In this document: one piece after another, positions 54,270-63,122 of the stretch
Layout: each line of letters opens with the position of its first letter
Position numbering within the stretch: the first letter of the stretch is position 1
NCBI GenBank assembly: GCA_046302135.1
Contig: JBKCIQ010000014.1
Coordinates: 8,051-72,050, forward strand
Direction of reading: 5' to 3'
Length of the DNA: 64,000 nucleotides
Origin: AM-1111 sp046302135
GTDB taxonomy: Bacteria; Bacteroidota; Bacteroidia; B-17B0; Aurantibacillaceae
Made by a program: the position numbers and the translations under genes
Notes under the pieces: generated by a model
What the model was told of the DNA's origin: nothing
Database searches by the model: none
What the model saw: only the letters and a program-made list of their open reading frames with translations

Positions 54270-56042
54270 TCAGTACCTTCTTGAAATTCCTGCAGGAATG
54301 GAATCTATCAATTGTTTTGTATATGCATTTTTTGGAGATTGATACAGCTGCTCAGCCTCTTGAATTTCTCTTATCTCTCCTTTCTCCATTACCATTACCC
54401 TGTCACTCATGAATTTTACAACTGATAGATCGTGAGAAATGAAAATATAAGTGAAAAGAAATTCCTTTTTTAAATCTGTTAGCAAATTCAGTACTTGTGC
54501 CTGCACTGACACATCCAATGCAGAAACCATCTCATCGCAAACAATAAATTTAGGCGATAGCGCAAGTGTCCTTGCAATACATACGCGCTGACGCTGTCCG
54601 CCTGAAAACTCATGAGGATAACGGTTATAATGACTCTCTGATAAGTTCACTTTTGTCAAAAGTTCCATAACTTTTTCTTTGCGCTGACTTTTATTTGCAA
54701 ACAAACCGTGCACTTGCATTGGCTCTAGGATACATTCACCAACAGTCATTCGGGGATTCAATGAGGAATATGGATCCTGAAAAATAATTTGCATTTTTTT
54801 TCGTAGTTCCCTCATCTCATCTTTATGTATTTTTGTTATGTCTTTATCTTCGAATATAATTTTACCCGAAAAAGGTTCCATTAATCTTAATATAGCCCTG
54901 CCCAAAGTGGTTTTCCCACAACCGGATTCTCCAACCAAGCCAAGTGTCTCCCCTTCGAATACATCAAAAGAAACATTGTTAACGGCTTTTACAAATGAAG
55001 TTGGTTTACCCATCCAGTTATGTTTATTAGCAAAAACACATTCCAAATTCTCAACTTGTAGAATTTTTTTTCGTTGGAATAATGTATCCAGTTGAGCGAC
55101 ACGGTCTGATTCAGAAATAATCAAGTCTTTATATATTTCAACTATTCCTTTGTCAGAATTTTTGAAAGTACCATCCTGTTTTGATTCCATAAAATCGTAA
55201 ACAGAAGGCAATCTTAAAAGTCTCTTATTTAAAGGCGGTTTACATGCAAGTAGCCCTTTGGTATATGGATGTTTTGCATTTTCAAAAATTTCATAAACCG
55301 TACCTTGTTCAACCAATGATCCTTTGTACATTACAAGTATCCTGTCAGCAATTTGCCCAACCAATCCTAGATCATGAGTAATGAAGATCATTCCCATCTG
55401 AGTTGTTCTCTGAATATCTTTCATTAATCCAACTATTTTTTCTTGAACTGTTACATCCAAGGCGGTAGTTGGTTCGTCTGCAATTAGTACTGATGGATTA
55501 CATGAGATTGCAAGAGCGATCATCACCCGTTGCTTTTGTCCGCCTGATAACTGATGTGGATATGCCCTATAAATTTCATTTACCCTTGGAAGTTTCACTT
55601 CTTCAAACAATTCTAAAACTTTGTTTTTCGCAGCCTGCTCATTGAGTTTGAGATGTAATTTCAGAACCTCCGCCACCTGATCTCCACATCTCATCACTGG
55701 GTTAAGTGATGTCATAGGCTCCTGAAAAATCATCGCAATTTCTTTTCCACGGATTTTTCGTATTTGACGTTCATCTAGTTTTAGAAGGTCTAACTTTTGA
55801 TTACTTTCTCCACTAAAAAAAATTTGTCCTGAGTTTACTCTTGTATTAGAACCCGGAAGTAATCGCATTGTTGATAATGCCGTTACTGATTTTCCTGACC
55901 CTGATTCACCAACAATTCCAACCGTTTCGCCTTTTGATAAGGTAAAAGAAATGTTCTTTAACGCTTTTACAGTATCTTCTCCGGAACCAAATTCAACTTC
56001 AAGGTTTTTATATTCTAATAAAAATCGAGATTCTGTATTCAT
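54270..56042 (-). CDS. Double-ATPase peptide ABC transporter ATP-binding protein
   Basis: The 590-aa protein contains two complete ABC ATPases in one chain, as in YejF- and GsiA-like proteins. The first has GESGSGKSVTAL near residue 42 and LSGGQKQRVMIALA near 165; the second has GESGCGKTTLGRAI near 375 and FSGGQRQRVCIARTLA near 490. Both Walker B regions are intact. It should power uptake of oligo- or dipeptides. The matching permeases and binding protein are not adjacent. Confidence 0.93.
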   Translation of the reverse strand: MNTESRFLLEYKNLEVEFGSGEDTVKALKNISFTLSKGETVGIVGESGSGKSVTALSTMRLLPGSNTRVNSGQIFFSGESNQKLDLLKLDERQIRKIRGKEIAMIFQEPMTSLNPVMRCGDQVAEVLKLHLKLNEQAAKNKVLELFEEVKLPRVNEIYRAYPHQLSGGQKQRVMIALAISCNPSVLIADEPTTALDVTVQEKIVGLMKDIQRTTQMGMIFITHDLGLVGQIADRILVMYKGSLVEQGTVYEIFENAKHPYTKGLLACKPPLNKRLLRLPSVYDFMESKQDGTFKNSDKGIVEIYKDLIISESDRVAQLDTLFQRKKILQVENLECVFANKHNWMGKPTSFVKAVNNVSFDVFEGETLGLVGESGCGKTTLGRAILRLMEPFSGKIIFEDKDITKIHKDEMRELRKKMQIIFQDPYSSLNPRMTVGECILEPMQVHGLFANKSQRKEKVMELLTKVNLSESHYNRYPHEFSGGQRQRVCIARTLALSPKFIVCDEMVSALDVSVQAQVLNLLTDLKKEFLFTYIFISHDLSVVKFMSDRVMVMEKGEIREIQEAEQLYQSPKNAYTKQLIDSIPAGISRRY

Positions 56043-56120
56043 TAATTAACGAAAATAATTTATTTATTTTAATTGACTGCGTATTTGAAACAAAATAAAA
56101 AACACTGATTGTTAATTACG

Positions 56121-56128
56121 TAAATTTG
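56121..56128 (+). promoter_or_regulatory. -7 element of the 428-aa gene
   Basis: TAAATTTG fits TAnnTTTG and ends 10 nt before the ATG at 56139, a short leader as elsewhere in this window. Confidence 0.5.
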
Positions 56129-56138
56129 TAAATATTAA

Positions 56139-57425
56139 ATGAAAAAGACCTGCTATTTTTTATTAATTGTATTTTTTTTAAAATCAATTACTACAGTTCG
56201 CTCGCAGGACACTTCATTTTACTTTTCTGGCGTTGTGATTGATAAAATGTCAGGTAAAAATATTTCTGACGCACAAATTAAGGTTTGTGGTAGCTACAGA
56301 AGTGTGCTTACAAAATCAAATGGAAGTTTCAGCATCCTAATCCGTAAACAAGGTGAGGTAATTGAGTTTAGTGCGCCAGGATACAAGCCAAAATTTTTGT
56401 CTACTCCAATGATACTAAACCCGGAATCAAAGATTTTATTAGAACAATACAACGTTTCAGGGACCTCCAAAAATGAAGCGAGTGAAACAATTCTTCGAAA
56501 TGGTAAATGGAAGATTAAGCAACTAAGTTTCATTCGAAATAAGTTAATACTGCAATGCACTAATTTAAACCTGAATAAGGATGCACTTTTGCTACTAGAC
56601 AATAAAAATAACATTTGCGATATAAAATATGTTGGAGATGTGCTTACAGGATTTTCTCAAACCTCAGACGGTCAAGATATTGCTTTAGGAGAGCAAAAGG
56701 CTTTTTCCATAAAAGTTATTGCTAATGAAATATTTTCTTCGGAGACCGAGCTCATACAATTTGAAAGAAAAAATTATTCTACCACTTTCCGAGACTCAAG
56801 CGGAAAATATATACGCTATCAGTCAGGGTATGACTTTTATATTTCTACGGAATCAAAACTAATGGCTCGCAGAACTTATCTAACCTACCACGTGAGAATG
56901 AAAAAAACCAATCGCTTATCATTATTTAAAAATTACGGGGATGAGGCCTTTACGAATTCTTCAGGCAACTGGAAAAAAACAAGTGATTGCATGGGAATTA
57001 AAGAGGCTCCCCATTCAAACGGAGAAATCACATTTCACGAAGTTCCTTGGCAAATCATTCAGACTAAAAACAATCTCTTATTTTTTGATACTGAAAACTC
57101 AAAGGTTGAAATTTTTGATACTATAGGAAGGTTAACCAAAACAACTGCTTATTTCTATGGTAAAAGAGATATCATAGAACAGAAAATTATTTACGATAAA
57201 ACTAAAGATAAATTCTATCATTGCAGCATTACAAATTCCGACCTGTCTGAAGAAAAAAATTTAGTAACGAAACTAATTGAAATAGATGTGCAAAGTGGAA
57301 CGGGAACAAAAATTTTAGAATTGGATACAAGTGTATTCAATTCAATAATAGTAGAAAATGGATTTCTATATTTTATTAATAATAGGCAATCAAGTAATTC
57401 TCTCGCGCGAAAGAAAATAGATTGA
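56139..57425 (+). CDS. Exported protein with carboxypeptidase-regulatory-like domain, otherwise unknown
   Basis: The 428-aa product has a signal peptide (residues 1-22, ending TTVRSQ). Residues 28-100 form a CarboxypepD-reg-like beta-sandwich, with SGVVIDKMSGKNISDAQIKV and NGSFSILIRKQGEVIEFSAPG. A second part (120-428) has WKIKQLSFIRNKLILQCTN and repeated strand pairs, perhaps a beta-propeller. I do not know its function. It ends directly beside the convergent M23/transpeptidase gene, with no base between. Confidence 0.65.
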   Translation: MKKTCYFLLIVFFLKSITTVRSQDTSFYFSGVVIDKMSGKNISDAQIKVCGSYRSVLTKSNGSFSILIRKQGEVIEFSAPGYKPKFLSTPMILNPESKILLEQYNVSGTSKNEASETILRNGKWKIKQLSFIRNKLILQCTNLNLNKDALLLLDNKNNICDIKYVGDVLTGFSQTSDGQDIALGEQKAFSIKVIANEIFSSETELIQFERKNYSTTFRDSSGKYIRYQSGYDFYISTESKLMARRTYLTYHVRMKKTNRLSLFKNYGDEAFTNSSGNWKKTSDCMGIKEAPHSNGEITFHEVPWQIIQTKNNLLFFDTENSKVEIFDTIGRLTKTTAYFYGKRDIIEQKIIYDKTKDKFYHCSITNSDLSEEKNLVTKLIEIDVQSGTGTKILELDTSVFNSIIVENGFLYFINNRQSSNSLARKKID

Positions 57426-58640
57426 TTATGGTTGAATAATTATTAGTGTTCCTTCAGGAAATTTTGAATACCACTCATCGAGATCATCGTTGCGCATGCT
57501 TACACAACCCCAGGTGAGATCACGAAAATTTAATGGCCAGCTACCATTCCATCCGTGAATTCCTATTCCACCCCCCAAAGCAGTATTTTTATTTGGTTCG
57601 CGGCCGGAATTATTTGGTTTAACAATTGAATTGTATTCTTCCTTTGAAATAAGCCCGCTTATTACACCTCTTTCTGCATCGTAGTTATTAGGGTAATTTA
57701 ACCTCATCCATGCAGGACCAAAATATTTAGCAACCGGTCCACTGAAAGGTCCGCGACTTTTTTGTATGATTCTGTACTCACCCTCAGGCATTTTATTATC
57801 TCCCTGTTTTTGTTTTGGTCCATTTGGATTTTGACTCAATGCAATTTCAAAAGTTTTTTTAAGTTTCCCATTTGAATAATAATTCATTTTATAGTCATGC
57901 TTTACTACATGTAGAAAATTTCTTTCTTTCATGGGTACAATTAATTTTCTCCTTGCAGTTATAAAATTTGAGGGTGAGTAATAATGTTCTTTTACCCATT
58001 GAACAGATTTATTTTCACTACTCGGCCAATAGGTAACAGCATATGACTCCATTTCTGGTTTGCGTATCTCAAAATGAAGGTGTGAGGGAAAACTTTTATG
58101 TCCGTCACCAACGGTGCCTATTTTTTCACCTCTCGCAACCGTTTTGCCCTTTTCCGTTTTTATTTCATTCAGATGCGCATAAAGTGAAAATACTTTTTTA
58201 ATATTTCCATTTTCCTGAAAGGAATGTTCAATGTAAACTACATTTCCCCAAGGTGCGCCAAAATCTTTGGCTTCTTTTACTGTGCCTTTTGCTGTCGCAT
58301 ATACCGGTTGTCCAAAATCGGTATTACCACCCCCTTTACCATTCCAGTCCTCGCCTGTATGAATTCCCAAATCATAAAGTTCTCCCGTTGAAGTTGCAAC
58401 GTACCAGCCTGAATATTTTTTTCCGGACTGTACGTCCCTGTAATCGCCACCTCCATTACCATCACCAAAGGGAAAATCAAATCCGTCGGCAAGACTAGAA
58501 TCTAAAATGCTTTTTTCATTGTTTGTGTTTTCTACAGAAACCTGCTTATTAAAATAAGAAATTAAGAAGTACGCTGCTACACCAAAAGCAATTGCAATAA
58601 GCAACATCAACATTGCCCACTTTTTTGTTTGCAATTTCAT
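57426..58640 (-). CDS. M23 endopeptidase / L,D-transpeptidase fusion
   Basis: The 404-aa protein has an N-terminal membrane helix (residues 9-28), an M23 LytM-type domain and a C-terminal YkuD-type L,D-transpeptidase domain. The M23 zinc residues are H94 and D98 (HTGEDW), H156 (YAHL) and H187/H189 (HLHFE). The transpeptidase has H362 (GIHGWNG) and the catalytic C379 (WGCVSM). One protein could thus cut peptide cross-links and make 3-3 links or attach proteins to peptidoglycan in the periplasm. The combination is unusual in my experience. Confidence 0.9.
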   Translation of the reverse strand: MKLQTKKWAMLMLLIAIAFGVAAYFLISYFNKQVSVENTNNEKSILDSSLADGFDFPFGDGNGGGDYRDVQSGKKYSGWYVATSTGELYDLGIHTGEDWNGKGGGNTDFGQPVYATAKGTVKEAKDFGAPWGNVVYIEHSFQENGNIKKVFSLYAHLNEIKTEKGKTVARGEKIGTVGDGHKSFPSHLHFEIRKPEMESYAVTYWPSSENKSVQWVKEHYYSPSNFITARRKLIVPMKERNFLHVVKHDYKMNYYSNGKLKKTFEIALSQNPNGPKQKQGDNKMPEGEYRIIQKSRGPFSGPVAKYFGPAWMRLNYPNNYDAERGVISGLISKEEYNSIVKPNNSGREPNKNTALGGGIGIHGWNGSWPLNFRDLTWGCVSMRNDDLDEWYSKFPEGTLIIIQP

Positions 58641-58666
58641 AAGTTTTTTGAAAATACTCTGATTAT

Positions 58667-59023
58667 CTATTGAGTAGTTTTACTCTTATGCTTTAACTGA
58701 TTATTTAATCGGTTATTAGCAGGAATATCATCGGCATCATATCCCAAATCAGATATAGCTTTCTTAATTTTTTCTGCGTCTGTTTTTTTACTGTTATAAA
58801 CAACCTTGATTTCATGCGTATTAAAATCTGCCACCACTTTTCTGACACCCTTTACTTTAGAAACGCCACTCTCTACATTTTTTTTGCACATTTCACATTC
58901 AACGCTGCTCTTTATTATAATTGTTGTTTTTCTTGGGTTTATAGATTGAGAAAATAAACCGAACGATAATAACATAAAAAGAAACAAAAGCGTATGTCCT
59001 GTTGATTTTTTAATTGTACTCAT
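58667..59023 (-). CDS. Exported heavy-metal-associated (HMA) domain protein
   Basis: From the ATG at 59023 the product is about 118 aa: a signal peptide (STGHTLLFLFMLLSFGLFSQ) and one HMA domain with the metal-binding pair ECEMCKKNVESGVSKVKG (residues 40-57) and a beta-alpha-beta end (FNTHEIKVVYNSKK...ISDLGYDADD). Such proteins bind Cu, Zn or other soft metals in the periplasm. The start at 59068 would put 15 residues before the signal helix and overlaps the upstream gene. It follows the lipoprotein gene by 14 nt. Confidence 0.82.
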   Translation of the reverse strand: MSTIKKSTGHTLLFLFMLLSFGLFSQSINPRKTTIIIKSSVECEMCKKNVESGVSKVKGVRKVVADFNTHEIKVVYNSKKTDAEKIKKAISDLGYDADDIPANNRLNNQLKHKSKTTQ

Positions 59024-59036
59024 GATTTTTGGTTTT

Positions 59037-59531
59037 TTAGTCAATTTTAAAATGATAATCGCGTGCAAACTTCTGTTGTTTGGTCCCTAGTTCATTTATT
59101 GCCTTATTTGTTTTATCATTTATCAACCCACTAAGTGATGTAATTTTCTTTTGGTCTGCTTCTGTAAAAGTAGTGTCAGGAAGTTCGTACAACCTAACAA
59201 TCTCTGTACATTCATTTTCAGCAATACTGTTCATTTGATCTAGATATTGTAATGTTGCCTTTTTAAAATCATCCTTTCCGTCAAATTGGGGTATTGTTGA
59301 AACAGAGTCAGTTATTTCTCTAATCTGACTTTTAAACCGATTAAGTATCTGCTTCATTTCGTCAGGCTTTCCATCTTTAAAAACTGCAAACAACTCTTTC
59401 TGAGTTTCACCAACTTTTGTCTGATGCTTTACGAGTCTGTTGTTGTAATCAGCTGCTGATTTTATGGATGGCTTGCACGAAAAGAAAATTAAAGTAAGCC
59501 CTAAGATAAATAGTAATGAATAAGGTTTCAT
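59037..59531 (-). CDS. Helical lipoprotein of unknown function
   Basis: From the ATG at 59531 the protein is about 164 aa. Its lipobox is LTLIFFSCKP (Cys at 19) and the rest is an all-helical mature domain (YNNRLVKHQTKVGETQ, then PQFDGKDDFKKATLQYLDQMN). The start is decided by the -7 element at 59551-59544: the alternative at 59621 lies upstream of it. It seems to be co-transcribed with the HMA gene. I do not recognise a family beyond a Bacteroidota lipoprotein type. Confidence 0.7.
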   Translation of the reverse strand: MKPYSLLFILGLTLIFFSCKPSIKSAADYNNRLVKHQTKVGETQKELFAVFKDGKPDEMKQILNRFKSQIREITDSVSTIPQFDGKDDFKKATLQYLDQMNSIAENECTEIVRLYELPDTTFTEADQKKITSLSGLINDKTNKAINELGTKQQKFARDYHFKID

Positions 59532-59543
59532 ACCGCAAAATAC

Positions 59544-59551
59544 CAAAGTTA
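59544..59551 (-). promoter_or_regulatory. -7 element of the lipoprotein/HMA unit
   Basis: Minus strand TAACTTTG, 12 nt before the ATG at 59531. It argues against the longer start at 59621. The -33 side is weak. Confidence 0.5.
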
Positions 59552-59584
59552 AAGATAATAAAATTATAAGAAAGTATACATCAA

Positions 59585-59610
59585 CAAAAAAGCCGAGATT
59601 AAACCCGGCT
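59585..59610 (-). terminator. Terminator after hppD
   Basis: Minus strand AGCCGGGTTTAATCTCGGCT, then six T, folds as a 5-6-bp stem (AGCCG with CGGCT) with a loop, 22 nt past the hppD stop. Confidence 0.7.
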
Positions 59611-59631
59611 TGAATGTTCAATAATTAATTT

Positions 59632-60792
59632 CTAGAGAGTACCTCTTAGGGCTTGTTCTCTTTCAATGGATTCAAAAAGCGCCTTGAAGTTTCCGGCTCC
59701 AAAACCCTTGGCTCCCATTCTTTGAATTATTTCAAAGAATAATGTAGGACGATCTTCAACGGGCTTTGTAAAGATTTGCAACAAATAGCCTTCCTCGTCG
59801 GCATCAACCAAAATAGACAGTTTTTGTAATTCTTTAATGTCTTCTTTCATTATGTCCATATGAACACCCAGTCGGCGAGGGATATCGTCATAATACGATT
59901 GTGGTGGCGGAGGTAAAAACTCCACCCCCCTATCCTTTAATCCACTAACGGTTTTAATAATGTCGTCTGTTGCAACAGCAATATGCTGAACACCTGAATC
60001 TTCATAAAAATCCAAGTATTCTTCTATTTGAGATTTCTTTTTCCCCTCTGCGGGTTCATTAATCGGAAACTTAATACGTCCGTTTCCATTACTCATCACT
60101 TTACTCATTAAGGCTGAATACTCTGTATGAATTTGTTTGTCATCAAATGAAAGAAAATTCACAAATCCCATCACGTCTTCATACCATTTTACCCAAGTAT
60201 TCATTTGGTTCCACCCAACGTTACCAACCATATGATCAATGAACTTCAATCCTAACGATGAAGGATTATAATCACTTTTCCATTCTTTAAATCCCGGAAG
60301 GAAAAGTCCTTTATAATTTTTTCTTTCTACAAATACATGAACAGTCTCACCGTATGTATAAATTCCTGATCTAACTACCTCTCCGTGTTCATCCTTTTCA
60401 ACGGTTGGTTTCATAAAAGGCTTTGCACCTCTTTTGGTAGTCTCTTCAAATGCTTTGGTCGCATCGTCAACCCAGAGTGCAATTACCTTAACACCATCGC
60501 CATGCTTACGTACATGTTCACCGATAGGAGATTCACTATTTAAAGCAGTGGTTAAAACCAACCTAATCTTATCCTGCTTCAATACGTATGACGCTCTATC
60601 TTTCAGGCCGGTTTCAAGACCTGCGTAAGCGAATGATTGAAATCCAAAAGCGGTTTTATAATAATGCGCTGACTGCTTGGCGTTACCAACATAAAATTCT
60701 ACGTAATCCGTTCCCAGTAGAGGGAGAAAGTCTTGAGCACCATCGAAAATTTTTTCGAGGCCATATTCTACGTTTTTTATTTCTTTTGACAT
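59632..60792 (-). CDS. hppD: 4-Hydroxyphenylpyruvate dioxygenase
   Basis: The 386-aa enzyme converts 4-hydroxyphenylpyruvate to homogentisate with Fe(II). Two vicinal-oxygen-chelate domains are seen. Iron ligands read as His in FIDHMVGNV (near residue 187), His in SGVQHIAVATDDI (near 270) and Glu in TLFFEIIQRMG (near 352). The C-terminal FGAGNFKALFESIEREQALRGTL is diagnostic. It lies 42 nt after hmgA in the same direction, so the two tyrosine-degradation steps are adjacent. Confidence 0.97.
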   Translation of the reverse strand: MSKEIKNVEYGLEKIFDGAQDFLPLLGTDYVEFYVGNAKQSAHYYKTAFGFQSFAYAGLETGLKDRASYVLKQDKIRLVLTTALNSESPIGEHVRKHGDGVKVIALWVDDATKAFEETTKRGAKPFMKPTVEKDEHGEVVRSGIYTYGETVHVFVERKNYKGLFLPGFKEWKSDYNPSSLGLKFIDHMVGNVGWNQMNTWVKWYEDVMGFVNFLSFDDKQIHTEYSALMSKVMSNGNGRIKFPINEPAEGKKKSQIEEYLDFYEDSGVQHIAVATDDIIKTVSGLKDRGVEFLPPPPQSYYDDIPRRLGVHMDIMKEDIKELQKLSILVDADEEGYLLQIFTKPVEDRPTLFFEIIQRMGAKGFGAGNFKALFESIEREQALRGTL

Positions 60793-60834
60793 TTGATTGA
60801 ATTTTTAAGAAATGACTACTAGTTAAATTAAAAG

Positions 60835-61992
60835 TTATTCTACCCAGCTTTTGTAATACTTTCCATCATCAATACTGACTGCATCTTCAGTAACCATCAG
60901 CGGCCTAAAGGTATCTACCATTACCGCGAGCTCAGCAGTTTCTTTTTGCCCAATGCTTCTCTCCATAGCTCCGGGAGCCGGCCCATGAGGAATTCCTTTG
61001 GGATGTAAGGTAATATAACCTTGCTTAATATCATTCCGACTCATAAAATCTCCGTCAACATAATACAACACTTCATCGCTATCTATATTACTGTGATTGT
61101 AAGGTGCAGGAATTGATTGAGGATGATAATCGTACAAACGAGGGCAAAAAGAACAAACAACAAAAGAGGGTGTTTCAAAAGTTTGATGTACAGGAGGCGG
61201 CTGATGCACTCTACCTGTTATTGGTTCGAAATTATGAATTGAAAAAGCCCAAGGAAAATTATAACCATCCCAACCAACAACGTCAAAAGGATGTGTGGCA
61301 TAAACCACTTCATGAAGCATGTTTTCCTTTTTTATTTTCATAAGAAAATCTCCCTTTTGATCAAATGTTTCCAACTCTGTCGGCAATTTATAATCTCTTT
61401 CGCAAAATGGGGAATGCTCCAATAATTGACCCTGAGAATTTTTATAACGCTTAGGGGTGTAAAACGGGGAAAAACTTTCAACAATGAACAATCTGTTATC
61501 AGAAGTATCAAAACTGATTTGATAAATCATTCCACGCGGGATAATCAGGTAGTCTCCGTATTCAAAACGTATATTACCCATAAAGGTTCTTAATGTTCCA
61601 CTTCCTTTATGAATAAAAATCATTTCATCTGCGTCAGCGTTTTTATAGAAATAATCTGTGAGTGATTTTTTCGGCGCGGCGAGTGTAATGTTACAATCGT
61701 TATTACAAAGGACTATTTTTCTGCTATCAAGAAAATCATCGGTTGCTTTTATATCAAAGCCTTTTAGCAGTAGTGCCTTGATATTTTTATCAATTGCAAT
61801 TTTTGGAGCAACGTTATGACTTTTTAAAATTTCCTTTACTTGGGTAGGGCGATGAACATGGTAAAGTAAAGAGGACATACCACTGAAGCCTTCCGTTCCG
61901 AAAAGTTGTTCATAGTAGTGTCTTCCGTCAGTATTTTGAAAAACTGTATGTCGTTTTTGTGGGAATTTCCCAAGTTGGTGGTAAATGGGCAT
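60835..61992 (-). CDS. hmgA: Homogentisate 1,2-dioxygenase
   Basis: The 385-aa cupin-fold Fe(II) enzyme opens the aromatic ring of homogentisate to maleylacetoacetate. Evidence: the N-terminal LYHVHRPTQVKEI, then LLHEVVYATHPFDVVGWDGYNFPW, and the iron region with PAPYNHSNIDSDEVLYY (near residue 305) and GIPHGPAPGAMERS (near 330). It is shorter than many homologues (about 430 aa) but keeps the motifs. It is co-directional with hppD. No fumarylacetoacetase is in view. Confidence 0.93.
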   Translation of the reverse strand: MPIYHQLGKFPQKRHTVFQNTDGRHYYEQLFGTEGFSGMSSLLYHVHRPTQVKEILKSHNVAPKIAIDKNIKALLLKGFDIKATDDFLDSRKIVLCNNDCNITLAAPKKSLTDYFYKNADADEMIFIHKGSGTLRTFMGNIRFEYGDYLIIPRGMIYQISFDTSDNRLFIVESFSPFYTPKRYKNSQGQLLEHSPFCERDYKLPTELETFDQKGDFLMKIKKENMLHEVVYATHPFDVVGWDGYNFPWAFSIHNFEPITGRVHQPPPVHQTFETPSFVVCSFCPRLYDYHPQSIPAPYNHSNIDSDEVLYYVDGDFMSRNDIKQGYITLHPKGIPHGPAPGAMERSIGQKETAELAVMVDTFRPLMVTEDAVSIDDGKYYKSWVE

Positions 61993-62080
61993 TGTGAAAA
62001 AATTTACACGAATTTATACCTTGTAAAATTAGGAAAATATGAGCATTATCAGGGTAAAAAAAAGACAAATAATTTACAGA

Positions 62081-63109
62081 TCAGAACCTTCTAAACCAGG
62101 ATATCATCGGCAATGGAAAACTACGTGGTTCTCCATCTTTTGAGCGTATTAGAACCATTGCAACTGAGAACTGAGTGGCTTTTGTTTCTGATTTCTGGAA
62201 TCTGAAACCAGGCATAATCAATAAAGCCGCATGAAGACCGCTGGATTCTGTTACGGTGTATGAATATTCATCAGGAGTATATAAATTTGTAGATGGGTCA
62301 ATTCCCCCTTGTTTCACCAATGTTGAGGTAATTGAACGATCAGATGTATTAAATATTAGGGCCATATTATCAAAAACAAAACTAGATTTAGCCCCAACTT
62401 TCAAAATTGTAGAAAAAGAAACAAGCGGACCGTTGATAAATTCCACTTTATTCTCATACTCAAAAGTAGACATGTTAGTTCCTAGTTTTGGCAATCTACG
62501 AGAAACTTGAAGATATCCATATCCTGCAGATAGCGTTGCGTTATTTGATCTATCCCCGTATGTGGCACTTAACCAGTGTAATCCTCCAAAAGTTTTAAAA
62601 TTGTTCAAGTAACCGGAGGTACCCAAAAGCGTTCCTGCTGAGAAATTTATTTTCGATTCCTTGGTTTTAAAGGTATATTTAAGTGCCAGAATCAACGGAC
62701 TTGCAATCCAGGTAGTCATTATACCAATATTCATATTATTGGAAACAGCGAAATGAAATTCAGGCCCGAATAAATTTAACATATAATAATTTTCTCCCTT
62801 TCTTATTGGAAGTGCATTATTGGTGAAAATATACCTTGTTGTAAAGGGGCCTTCTCCTCCATATTCATTGTTTATGATTTCGCTTTTAGATTTAATCACA
62901 TTTATTGATTTAACATCGGCCTTTGGAAGATATAATTTACCTACGCTTTGTGTTTCAATTAACACCTCTCTCCCGTCATCACTTATTACCTTTCCGATGT
63001 ACTCTTTACCAGAAAAAGTTGATATCACTTTGAGTGTTGTGTCATTTTGAGATTTGACATTTATTAAAAAGGCAAAAAAGAATAAAGAAAGGCATATTAC
63101 TTTTTTCAT
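62081..63109 (-). CDS. Exported beta-barrel-like protein, unknown
   Basis: The 342-aa product has a signal peptide (LFFFAFLINVKSQ). A short beta domain follows, residues 25-70 (STFSGKEYIGKVISDDGREVLI), like those seen with periplasmic or outer-membrane proteins in this phylum. The rest is rich in alternating strands and aromatic residues (NVIYGYGYLQVSRRLP). It ends PMISWFRRF, which fits an outer-membrane strand. I infer a surface beta-barrel; no named family. It starts 13 nt after the trhO stop. Confidence 0.65.
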   Translation of the reverse strand: MKKVICLSLFFFAFLINVKSQNDTTLKVISTFSGKEYIGKVISDDGREVLIETQSVGKLYLPKADVKSINVIKSKSEIINNEYGGEGPFTTRYIFTNNALPIRKGENYYMLNLFGPEFHFAVSNNMNIGIMTTWIASPLILALKYTFKTKESKINFSAGTLLGTSGYLNNFKTFGGLHWLSATYGDRSNNATLSAGYGYLQVSRRLPKLGTNMSTFEYENKVEFINGPLVSFSTILKVGAKSSFVFDNMALIFNTSDRSITSTLVKQGGIDPSTNLYTPDEYSYTVTESSGLHAALLIMPGFRFQKSETKATQFSVAMVLIRSKDGEPRSFPLPMISWFRRF

Positions 63110-63122
63110 GAAATTTAATTTA

